NCBI GenBank assembly: GCA_964434165.1
Contig: CAYSUS010000090.1
Coordinates: forward strand, 1 to 30,205
DNA: 30,205 nt
Source of the DNA: CAYSUS01 sp964434165
GTDB lineage: Bacteria > Planctomycetota > Planctomycetia > Pirellulales > Thermoguttaceae
Direction of reading: 5' to 3'
The notes below the pieces were generated by a model, which saw nothing but the letters and a program-made list of their open reading frames with translations, had not been told where the DNA came from and searched no databases. Position numbers and translations under genes: made by a program. Shown here in pieces: positions 16,495-23,967 of the stretch; positions within the stretch are counted from its first letter, which is position 1; each line of letters starts with the position of its first letter.

Positions 16495-17339
16495 GAACGC
16501 CGCCCAAGCCCGTCGTTGCCGTGGTCCACTCGCTGCCCGGGCGCCTGCGCGTGCGCCTCTCGGCCCCGCCCGGTGATGCGGGGCAGATGATCGCCTTCGT
16601 GCGCGAGCACCGGGGCATGGATCGCATCGAATACACGCCCGCCACGCAGTCGCTGCTGATTCGCTTCGACCCGCATGCCATCTCCACTGAGGAGATCTCG
16701 CTCCGCGCGGCCTTCGGCTACGCCGTGGACCGCGGCGGACCCGTGCGATTGCTGGCCGCCCCGGAGCAGGTCGTGCTCCAGGACTCGGCCGTGCTGGCCG
16801 GGGTGGGCCTGCTTGTGGCCCTGGGCACGCGATGGATGGACGGCCGCGCGTCGCGGCCGCCGCGCTTCGACTGGCTGGCAGGGTTGTGCACGGCCTGGTC
16901 GGTCGTGGAGCACGCCTGGCGCGAGCTCAGGCAGCGGGGCTATTTCGATCCGGAGGTCCTCGCCCTGGCCTACCTCGTCGGGTCGCTGGTGCGGGGCAAC
17001 GTGCTCTCGGCCAGCGCGGTCACCTGGCTGACCACTTTCGGCCGCCATCTGATCGAGGCCCCGGCCACCGGTGTCCAGGTCCAGCCCCGCGCACTGCCCG
17101 GCCCAAGCGGCGAGATCCGGCACGAGATCGTCGTGGCCCCGGACACCGACGCCCCGGACCGGCTCCGTTTGGGAATCGTGGGCCTCATGCACGGCGCGCT
17201 GAAGTACGCGATGACTGGCGGCGGAACGCACGGATACCGCAACCTTTGGGAGGAGCTGCGCGAGGTCGCGCGCGTCCACGGCGAGGTCCTCGAAGGCTAC
17301 GGCCGAACGCCCGAGGGAATTCCGGTGCGCTTCCGGTAG
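16491..17339 (+). CDS. HMA_2 protein resembling the ATPase N-terminal half
   Basis: 282 aa; the ATG shares a 4-bp ATGA overlap with the ATPase stop. An HMA_2-like domain (VVH13SLPGRLRVRL, then IEYTPATQSLLIRFD) is followed by several hydrophobic segments. The segment LALAYLVGSLVRGNVLSASAVTWL lines up with LSATAILASIVAGRGWSALTIIWL of the upstream ATPase, and the stretch before it also matches in spacing and in the conserved Trp. Actuator, phosphorylation and nucleotide domains are absent; instead a unique tail of about 90 residues follows. I infer an accessory membrane subunit derived from the ATPase by duplication and loss of the catalytic half. It cannot hydrolyse ATP itself. Confidence 0.72.
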   Translation: MRTPPKPVVAVVHSLPGRLRVRLSAPPGDAGQMIAFVREHRGMDRIEYTPATQSLLIRFDPHAISTEEISLRAAFGYAVDRGGPVRLLAAPEQVVLQDSAVLAGVGLLVALGTRWMDGRASRPPRFDWLAGLCTAWSVVEHAWRELRQRGYFDPEVLALAYLVGSLVRGNVLSASAVTWLTTFGRHLIEAPATGVQVQPRALPGPSGEIRHEIVVAPDTDAPDRLRLGIVGLMHGALKYAMTGGGTHGYRNLWEELREVARVHGEVLEGYGRTPEGIPVRFR

Positions 17340-17443
17340 TCGCCCCGTCGTCGGAGCGGACTGAGAACCAGAAATGCGAAGCACGAAACCCGAGACAAAC
17401 CCGAATCACCAGGAACCCTAAGGACGGAAACGGGAGAGAAGTC

Positions 17444-17701
17444 ATGGAAATCACGTCGGAACATGTGACCGGTTTTGCCGTCGGCCTGGGGGCCGCGGCG
17501 CTGGGGGTCTATCTCTACAAGAGAAACCAGCAGCAGGTCGATCAGTGGCTGCGCCAGCAGGGGATCAACGTGCCCGAGGCCGGCGCCAACGATGAAGGCC
17601 GGATGTCGATCGAGGACCTCACGCGCCAGAAGGAGCGGCTGGAGGACCTCATCGCCGAGCGCGAGCTGGAGGCCAGGCGGCCCGAGGCCGCCGAGGCGTA
17701 A
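17444..17701 (+). CDS. Small single-pass membrane protein with charged helix (PacL-like layout)
   Basis: 85 aa, ATG at 17444 preceded by GGGAGAG. Residues about 8-25 (VTGFAVGLGAAALGVYLY) form one membrane segment, followed by KRNQQQVDQWLRQQG and a C-terminal Glu/Arg/Ala-rich helix (LTRQKERLEDLIAERELEAR) ending RPEAAEA. It lies 104 bp after the HMA_2 gene, same strand. Mycobacterial P1B ATPases such as CtpC are encoded beside small PacL (DUF1490) proteins with an N-terminal membrane helix and an E/A-rich region, which organise efflux platforms. This protein shares that layout but lacks any Cys or C-terminal His cluster for metal binding. The relation is by architecture and context, not shown homology. 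Confidence 0.65.
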   Translation: MEITSEHVTGFAVGLGAAALGVYLYKRNQQQVDQWLRQQGINVPEAGANDEGRMSIEDLTRQKERLEDLIAERELEARRPEAAEA

Positions 17702-17740
17702 CGGCGCACGGCCACGGAAGCAGCATGGCCGCAAAAAGCG

Positions 17741-17854
17741 CGAAGAGACACCACGAGGGCTGGTGTCCGTTCGGCGAATGCTCTACACCTGCCATGAGGA
17801 GTCCGCTAGAGGGCGAACAACCCGCGCACCCGACTGCAAACCCCTGTCTCTTCG
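17741..17854. repeat. Inverted repeats downstream of the metal cassette
   Basis: CGAAGAGACA (17741-17750) is mirrored by TGTCTCTTCG (17845-17854). Inside the left part, GACACCA (17747-17753) and TGGTGTC (17761-17767) form a 7-bp hairpin with a 7-nt loop. The right arm continues into TCTTCGTGCTCTTCG iterations up to 17875. The CGAAGAG core is shared with the inverted repeat at 13086-13192 on the other side of the cassette. The hairpin may also end the plus-strand transcript, though no T-run follows. The 189-bp gap between 17701 and 17891 holds nothing else visible. Confidence 0.6.
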
Positions 17855-17890
17855 TGCGTCTTCGTGCTCTTCGTCGCCGTCTCCTCCATC

Positions 17891-20800
17891 CTACTCCCGC
17901 GCCGCGACCTCCAGCCGCTTGGTCCCGTCGCCGGCGAGGCACAGGACCCGTCCGTCGGCCGTGGCCATGAACAGCCGGCCCCCGGCGGCCGCCATTCCGT
18001 CGAACACGGGGAGCGAGTCCAGCCGGTAGGCGGCCCTCTGCGCTGCGTCCTTCGTGGAGAAGGCCAAGAGCGTCATCCCCTCGCTGCCCTCCAGGATCCG
18101 CACCTGCTGGGCCAGGTTCCTCTGGACGGCGGGATCCTCGAACGCCTTGAGGGTTTGCTCCTCGTCGAACACGTCGGCCGGCCCCGCCGCGAACAGCGTG
18201 TCTCCGGCCAGGACTAGCGCCCTCACGTGGATCGGAATGTCCTTGCTCCAGTCCATGGCCACCCAGGCGTCGGGCTTCGCCCCGGCGTTGAACTTCTTTC
18301 TCGCCCCCGGCTTGGGTTTGGGCCGGGGCAATTGCTCGATCTTCGGCTGCTTGGCGCAGGCGAACAACTGGCGCTCCAGCGGCGTGGTCCAGCGGTAGTA
18401 CTGCGGCTTGCGCCCGTAGCCGTAGATCCGGTCCTTGTCGAAGACCAACAGGCGCCCGGCCGGGGCGTAGCGCCCTGCCTTGAAGTACCCGCCCGCCCCC
18501 GAGGCCCACCGCAGGCCGTACACCCAGTAGGAGCGGTGCCAGTAGGCGTCATCCAGAAAGCCCGTCGGGCAGAACAGATGCGCCGTCTCGCTCTGCTGGT
18601 CCTCGATGCGGCCGGTGGGCGTGTCGATCTCCAGACGCTTGCCGTCGGCGTCGAACCGCTGGGACTTCATGTACACGAAGTTGCCGTCGCTGACGAGGAT
18701 GTCGGCCAGGGCCACCGGCATGTTCAAACCGCGGAGCCGCACTTGCAGGTTGTTGCCCGACTCCGGGTCGCGGTCGTCGAACACCCGCTCGCCCAGCTTC
18801 TTGCCGGTGGCCGCGTCGAGCCGCAACAGGCGCAGGCCGCCGTCGACGTACATCGATCGCCCGGCCGCGCACCACACCACGCCGTCCTCCACGAGCACGC
18901 TTCCGTGCACGGGCCAGACCGATTCAACCTGATTGAAGGCCACGTGGCGGCGGTCCATCGGCGCGGCGCGGAACCGCCAGGCCAACTCGCCGTCGGAAGC
19001 GCGGAGGCAGTACACGTAGCCGTCGCTACAGCCGAACAACACGCGTCCCTGCCACACGGTCGGCGGTGAATCGACGCGCCCGCCGGCCGTGAGACTCCAG
19101 ACGGGCTTGCCCGACGCGGCGTCCAGGGCGTGGACCGTGTGCCGGTCCACGGCCGCTACGTAGACGCGGCCCCCGGCGACCACCGGGGCCGAGAGCTTGC
19201 CGCCCAGTTCCGCCTCCCACACCTCCTTCAGCTCGGCCGGCACGGCGGTCTTCGTGAACCCGCTCCGCTCCGTGTCGCGGCGATAGGTCGGCCAGTCGTC
19301 CGCGGCCTCGGCCTTGGGCTCTTCGATCCGCCCATAGGCCGGGCCCTGCTCCAGGCGATCCTCGTCAGGCACCTCGCGCTCTACGGCGCGCGACGGCGAG
19401 GTCGGGGCCAGGGCCGTGAACCCGTACAGCTTGGCCTCCAGGTAGCACGCGCAGGGGTGCGGCGAGGTGTACACCATCCCGTTGGCCGGCATGATCCCGT
19501 ACAGGCACGCCCCGCGCACCCAGTGGTGGCATTCCCAGTGTTTCGCCCGCGGGTCGACGAACTCGATCCCCGTGCGCGAGGTGAGGAGGTACTTCTCCGT
19601 GGCCTTGGCCCGGTAGCAGCGGTGGTGGAACCAGTGGGTCTTCACGTCGGGCGGGAACTCGACCTTCACCTCGCCCGTCTTCAGGTCGCGCCCGGTGAAG
19701 ATGCCCGTGTCGCGGCTGTTGAAGATCGGGGCCGTCCACACGAGGTCGTCGATCACGAGGATGTCCTCGGGTGAGCGGTAGCCGGACATGGGATGCGGGG
19801 CACTCCAGAGCTCCTTCCCGGTCTCCGCGTCCAGGGCCCACATGGTCAGGCCGTTCTCGCGATGGTAGTCGTCGCGTCCCGGATCGCTGCCCGAGAACAG
19901 CACCACGCCCTTGTAGGAGACCAGGGTCGGCAGAAAGTACGACGGCACGGAGTCCCGCTTGCCCACGCACTCGGCGCGCCACTGGCTCTCGCCCGAAGCC
20001 CGGTCGAGGCACACGATGGCCTGGCCGTCGTAGAACATGACGCGCTTCTCGTCCACGGTGAGCGTGCCCGGGGCCACCCAGGGCGCGGTCTGCTGCCACA
20101 GCGTGCGCCCGCTCTTGGACTCCACGGCCATCACTTGGCGCGGCCGGGCGTGCACGTCGTAGTCGAATTGCCGCGGGCCCAGCGGCTGTCGCACGGGCTC
20201 CTCATCGACCACCAGGTACAGCACGCCGTCGCCGTAGAGGATCTCGTCGGTGGCCTTGGTCTGGGCGTAGGTCTTCTTGGTGCGCCCCGTGGCCGCGTCG
20301 AGGGCCTCGACCGGGGCCTCCAGGGCCAGCGTGACGTAAACCGTGTCGCCCACCGCCACCACGCGGCGGGGCAGTTGGGCCGGGCCGCTCTTCAGCCGCC
20401 ACATCTGCGTGTGCCATCTGGGGATCGCCCGCTTCCACAGGACCACGCCGTTGAAGGCATCCCGGGCGATGAGGAACCAGCGGGAGGGCAACTGGATGGA
20501 GAGGTTCGACGCCTCGTCGAAGATGTAGAAGTTGCGCCCCGCGGCCGAAACGATCGCGCTGGAGCTGGACATGTGATCGTGCTGGCGCGACCACCGCGGC
20601 CCGCCCACCCACTGAAGGTGCCGCAGCGGCCCGACCATCGTGTCCTTCGACACCGCGTTGTTCGTGGGATTGTGGAGGAAGTGCGTCCACTCGTCCATCT
20701 CGCCCGGCCGCGGCTTGACCGACTTGAGCCACTTGTCGCCCCGCTTCAGAAGCGCCACGCCGCCGGGTGCGAGCACGCGCGTCACTTCGTCCATGGTGAC

Positions 20801-21175
20801 GCCCGAGGCGGCCAGGTCCTCGGCCACCACGAGGTTCGCCAGGTTGTCGATGAAGGGGAGCTTCCTGTCGGCGAGGCGGTCGATGGAGACCTTGCCGTAG
20901 AGACCCCTGGACTGGACGTGCTGCCGGGCCTTGGCCACATTGGCCGGGTGGGCGTCCAGTCCGCAGACCAGCCGGCCGTCTTCCGCGCCGAGCGCGGCGG
21001 TCAGCGTGCCGTCGCCGCATCCGAGGTGGACGATCAGTCCGCCCTCGAAGCCGGCGTCCGCGAGCAGACGCCGGGCCGCCTGCTTCTCGTCGGCCAGCCC
21101 TGGCGAAGCAGTGGACGCGGCGAGCCACGTGGCGGTGGCGAGGAGGAGAAGGGACCGGGTGAGGATCGTGTTCAT
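17891..21175 (-). CDS. Exported beta-propeller protein with N-terminal methyltransferase-like domain
   Basis: 1094 aa. AGGAG lies 7 nt before the ATG at 21175. A signal peptide (MNTILTRSLLLLATATWLAAS, about residues 1-28) is followed by a Rossmann methyltransferase-like domain (about 34-160): IVHLGCGDGTLTAAL is motif I, VCGLDAHPANVAKA the acidic loop, NLVVAEDLA motif IV-like and VLAPGGVALLK motif V/VI-like. From about 165 on there are two PQQ-type beta-propeller regions, the second opening at about 626 with DWPTYRRDTERSGF, with many blades of the type ALDAASGKPVWSL and CLRASDGELAWRF. An exported SAM-dependent enzyme would have no cofactor in the periplasm, so the first domain may be vestigial or bind another ligand. 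It is the last gene of the minus-strand exported-enzyme series. Confidence 0.9.
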   Translation of the reverse strand: MNTILTRSLLLLATATWLAASTASPGLADEKQAARRLLADAGFEGGLIVHLGCGDGTLTAALGAEDGRLVCGLDAHPANVAKARQHVQSRGLYGKVSIDRLADRKLPFIDNLANLVVAEDLAASGVTMDEVTRVLAPGGVALLKRGDKWLKSVKPRPGEMDEWTHFLHNPTNNAVSKDTMVGPLRHLQWVGGPRWSRQHDHMSSSSAIVSAAGRNFYIFDEASNLSIQLPSRWFLIARDAFNGVVLWKRAIPRWHTQMWRLKSGPAQLPRRVVAVGDTVYVTLALEAPVEALDAATGRTKKTYAQTKATDEILYGDGVLYLVVDEEPVRQPLGPRQFDYDVHARPRQVMAVESKSGRTLWQQTAPWVAPGTLTVDEKRVMFYDGQAIVCLDRASGESQWRAECVGKRDSVPSYFLPTLVSYKGVVLFSGSDPGRDDYHRENGLTMWALDAETGKELWSAPHPMSGYRSPEDILVIDDLVWTAPIFNSRDTGIFTGRDLKTGEVKVEFPPDVKTHWFHHRCYRAKATEKYLLTSRTGIEFVDPRAKHWECHHWVRGACLYGIMPANGMVYTSPHPCACYLEAKLYGFTALAPTSPSRAVEREVPDEDRLEQGPAYGRIEEPKAEAADDWPTYRRDTERSGFTKTAVPAELKEVWEAELGGKLSAPVVAGGRVYVAAVDRHTVHALDAASGKPVWSLTAGGRVDSPPTVWQGRVLFGCSDGYVYCLRASDGELAWRFRAAPMDRRHVAFNQVESVWPVHGSVLVEDGVVWCAAGRSMYVDGGLRLLRLDAATGKKLGERVFDDRDPESGNNLQVRLRGLNMPVALADILVSDGNFVYMKSQRFDADGKRLEIDTPTGRIEDQQSETAHLFCPTGFLDDAYWHRSYWVYGLRWASGAGGYFKAGRYAPAGRLLVFDKDRIYGYGRKPQYYRWTTPLERQLFACAKQPKIEQLPRPKPKPGARKKFNAGAKPDAWVAMDWSKDIPIHVRALVLAGDTLFAAGPADVFDEEQTLKAFEDPAVQRNLAQQVRILEGSEGMTLLAFSTKDAAQRAAYRLDSLPVFDGMAAAGGRLFMATADGRVLCLAGDGTKRLEVAARE

Positions 21176-21320
21176 GGATAGGCTCCTGGCGAGGAAGACA
21201 TGACGGCTCGCGACGGGCAGCCCGCGCCGCGAGCATCAGGGAGCGGGCAGCTCGCAGCCGCGCGATGAGGCGAGCGACGCAGACATTGTCCGCGATGCAC
21301 CGCCCGGCTGGCAAGGGCCC

Positions 21321-22427
21321 TCACGGCGCCAGCGCGACGTGCTTGATGCTCTGGCGGAGGTAGGTGTAGGTCACGTGGACCTTGCCGTCGCAGGTCTGGA
21401 TCACGGCCGGATAGGAGAACTCGCCCTTGGCGCGCTCCAAGGTGAGGATTGGCGTCCAGGTCTTCCCGTCCGTGGAGACGGCCACATTGAGCATGTTGCG
21501 CCCCGAGGGGAAGGGGCCTTTGCGCTGCGTGTGGTTGTAAACCAGGAGCTGGCGCCCGTCGCGGAGCGTCACCGCGTCGGTGCCCGCGTTGGGGTTGGGG
21601 AGGGTCGTCGCCGTTACCTTGCCCCACGACTTGCCGCCGTCGGCCGACCAGCTCTGGGCGATCACGCCCTGCCGCGTGCGGCAGAGAACCTGCAGCCGGC
21701 CGTCCTGATAGGAGAGGATGCTCGGCTGGATCGCGCTGAACTGCTTGCCGTCGTGGATCGGCCCGATCACCTCCCAGGTCTTGCCGAGGTCCCGGGTCAC
21801 TTCGAAGTGCACGCGCCAGCCGTCGTGCTCCGTGCTCGAGGGGCAGAGGATCGAGCCATCGTCAAGCTGGACCGGCTTGTTCTTCACCGGGCCGATGAGG
21901 TGGCCGATCGTCTCGTCCCGGCCCAGCTTGCGCGGCTCCGACCAGGTCTTGCCCCCGTCGCCCGAGGTGGTCAGCATGCCCCACCACTGCCTCGGATTGG
22001 GCCCAACCTTGTAGAACATCATCAGCGGGCCGCCCTCGGGCTGAAAGAGCACGGGGTTCCAGCACGGGTAGTCCTTGCCGTCCTGCACCCCCGAATCCAC
22101 CTCAACCGGCCGGGACCACTTGCCATCCACCCGGCGCGAGACCCAAATGCCTACGTCGGCATGCCCCTCGCGCTGGCCGCCGAACCACGCGGCCACCAGG
22201 CCCGAGGGTGTCTGGGCGATCGTGGACGCATGGCACTGCGGCGTCGGCCGATCGCCGAGCGGGTAGATCAGCTTGCCTTCTAGATATGCCCCTTGGCCGG
22301 GCGTGGCCGGCTCGGGGATCGCGTACTCTCCACCGCGGTCGGGCTCGGCCATCGCGAAGCCGTTCGGGAGCGCTGTGACGATCGTGGCGACGGCAAGCGA
22401 ACGAACGATGCTGCTGGAAATCATCAT
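21321..22427 (-). CDS. Exported sialidase-like BNR-repeat protein
   Basis: 368 aa from the first of two adjacent ATGs (22427; the second is at 22424). AAAGGG lies immediately upstream and spaces better to the second. A signal peptide follows (MMISSSIVRSLAVATIVTALPNGFAMA). The mature protein has a six-bladed sialidase-type propeller pattern with Asp boxes S-x-D-x-G-x-T-W: SGDGGKTW, TRDLGKTW, SADGGKSW and STDGKTW. Early HASTIAQTPSGLVAAWFGG is typical of planctomycete exo-alpha-sialidase-like family members. Many such proteins are not true sialidases but act on other sugars; substrate is unassigned. It lies between the HDAC-fold gene and the giant propeller gene, all on the minus strand. Confidence 0.88.
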   Translation of the reverse strand: MMISSSIVRSLAVATIVTALPNGFAMAEPDRGGEYAIPEPATPGQGAYLEGKLIYPLGDRPTPQCHASTIAQTPSGLVAAWFGGQREGHADVGIWVSRRVDGKWSRPVEVDSGVQDGKDYPCWNPVLFQPEGGPLMMFYKVGPNPRQWWGMLTTSGDGGKTWSEPRKLGRDETIGHLIGPVKNKPVQLDDGSILCPSSTEHDGWRVHFEVTRDLGKTWEVIGPIHDGKQFSAIQPSILSYQDGRLQVLCRTRQGVIAQSWSADGGKSWGKVTATTLPNPNAGTDAVTLRDGRQLLVYNHTQRKGPFPSGRNMLNVAVSTDGKTWTPILTLERAKGEFSYPAVIQTCDGKVHVTYTYLRQSIKHVALAP

Positions 22428-22751
22428 AACCCTTTGTCCCATGTTGAGCCAATGTCGATGCATCCATACGGGAACGGTCCCGCGTCGGCGCAGTTTGCCC
22501 GTTCGGCGAGATGCAACAGCGGCAAAGTCATCAGCACCCACCAGGCCGAAACGTGCAGCAGCAGGAAGTGGCCGCGGTGGAGCTGTTGCTGAAGGAAATG
22601 CGTCACGCAGCCCAAGGCGCATTCGGTCAATACTCGTAGGGCAGGTGCAATGCGCGCGTGCCGGACACGGAACTCGCCGAGACTCAGGACACGCATGCCT
22701 GCAGCCCTCGCCTTGTCGCCCGTCGCCGTGTCACCCCTCGCCCTTCACCCC
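22428..22751. other. 324-bp intergenic stretch, nothing supported
   Basis: Between the HDAC-fold gene stop and the sialidase-like start, both minus strand. A 90-codon minus-strand frame (22424-22696) has no ribosome binding site, overlaps the sialidase start and has no recognisable domain. The part near 22720-22755 is a C-rich tract of CCCCTCGCCCTTCACCCCTCAC type. I see no clear promoter or RNA. The size of the gap suggests the sialidase gene has its own promoter. Confidence 0.5.
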
Positions 22752-23843
22752 TCACTTCGTCAGCTTTCCCCAGGACGAAGCCTTCTTCCCCGGCTTCTGC
22801 TGCGCCGCCGGCTTAACCAGCCCGTACGCGCGCACGGAGCGGGCGATGCTCGCGTGTTGCACCCGCCAGGCGATGTCGCTATAGCCGCCGCCGAGGGTCA
22901 TTACCAACGGAATCCGCCGCCGCATGCACTCGTCGATCACGTAGGCGTCCCGGGCGACGATGCCGTCCTTGGTCATGGCCAGGCCGGCCAGGGGGTCGCC
23001 CTGAAGCGTGTCGCAGCCGGCCTGGAGGAACACGAGGTCGGGCCGGGCGCGGTCGATCACGCCGGGCAAGGCCTCCTTCAGTCGCTTCATGTACTCCTCA
23101 TCGCCCGTGCCCGATTCCAACTCGATGTCCAGGTCGCTCTTCTCCTTGGGGATCGGGTAGATGTTGCGCTGGTGCATGGAGAACGTGAAGGTCGTCTCGT
23201 CGTCCGCCAGGCACACGGCCGATCCATTGCCCTGGTGCACGTCGAGATCGACCACTAGCGCCCGCCCGATCTTCTTCTCCTTCTGCAACAGGCGAATCGC
23301 GATGGGCATGTCGGCATAGATGGAAAACCCCTCACCCGCCTGTGGTTTGGCATGGTGGTAGCCGCCGCCCAGGTTGATGGCGATCCCGTGCTCCAGGGCC
23401 AGGCGCGCGCCGAGGATCGTCCCGCCCGACGCGTGCCGAAACGCGGCCAGCACGCCGCGGTCCAGGAGCGGCCCAGGCACGAGCCTGGCCACCGGGGCCT
23501 CGAGGTATTGCGCGACGTTGGCCGGCTTCTTCAGGCTGTCGAGAAAGCCCTCGGTGTGGACCAGGAGGATCTCCTCGCGCCCAATCGGCTGCGGCACGAA
23601 GAAGTCGCCGCTGGCGACGAGCCCGTCCGCGACCAAAGCCTTGCGGATCTTCTCGTACTTGTGAATGTCGAAGGCGTGCTGCTTCTCCAGTCCACCCAGG
23701 TCGATTTCGTAGCTCTTGGAGTACACCAAGGCCACGCGCGGCGTGGGAAGCCGGTCTTGCGCGCTCGCCACCGGCACTACCGACAGCGGGAGCACGCCGG
23801 GGAGGAGTGTCAGAAACGCCCGCAGAGTCGTGCTGGCATCCAT
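22752..23843 (-). CDS. Exported histone-deacetylase-fold hydrolase
   Basis: 363 aa. AAGGAGG is 6 nt before the ATG at 23843. The N-terminus MDASTTLRAFLTLLPGVLPLSVVPVASAQ is a signal peptide (about 1-29). The rest is a full arginase/HDAC-fold domain: the tandem catalytic His H163-H164 in NLGGGYHHA, zinc ligands D201 and H203 in DLDVHQGNG, D283 in GCDTLQGDPLAG, and catalytic Y321 in LGGGYS. All active-site residues are present, so it should be an active zinc amide hydrolase; DLDVHQGNG is closest to the class IV (HDAC11-like) pattern. Bacterial members deacetylate polyamines, small amides or proteins. Export is unusual for the family and points to an extracytoplasmic acetylated substrate. The neighbouring genes code for glycan-active enzymes. 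Confidence 0.92.
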   Translation of the reverse strand: MDASTTLRAFLTLLPGVLPLSVVPVASAQDRLPTPRVALVYSKSYEIDLGGLEKQHAFDIHKYEKIRKALVADGLVASGDFFVPQPIGREEILLVHTEGFLDSLKKPANVAQYLEAPVARLVPGPLLDRGVLAAFRHASGGTILGARLALEHGIAINLGGGYHHAKPQAGEGFSIYADMPIAIRLLQKEKKIGRALVVDLDVHQGNGSAVCLADDETTFTFSMHQRNIYPIPKEKSDLDIELESGTGDEEYMKRLKEALPGVIDRARPDLVFLQAGCDTLQGDPLAGLAMTKDGIVARDAYVIDECMRRRIPLVMTLGGGYSDIAWRVQHASIARSVRAYGLVKPAAQQKPGKKASSWGKLTK

Positions 23844-23927
23844 GCGGTGCCTCCTTCGTCTTGCTTTCTGGTTATGAACGAATCCGAAGCCGTAGCCTCA
23901 AGGTCGCGGCTCAGGTTTGTGGCGCGG

Positions 23928-23950
23928 GAACCGCAAGCGCGAGAGAGCGG
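23928..23950 (-). repeat. Dispersed repeat, degenerate copy (3' of sulfatase)
   Basis: On the plus strand the core reads CCGCAAGCGCGAGAGAGCGG, close to CCGCGACCGCGAGGGAGCGG at 3194-3213, and both are preceded by GAA. It begins 18 bp past the stop codon of the minus-strand sulfatase at 23968 and reads in the same sense relative to that gene as the other two copies do to theirs. Confidence 0.6.
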
Positions 23951-23967
23951 TACGGCGCCGGCGCGAT

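Noticed and set aside
17747..17767. Intrinsic terminator for the metal cassette
   Set aside because: The 7-bp hairpin is real but no T-run follows, so it is recorded only within the repeat feature.
22424..22696. 90-codon minus-strand frame in the gap before the sialidase-like gene
   Set aside because: No ribosome binding site, overlaps the sialidase start, and no domain or signal that I recognise.
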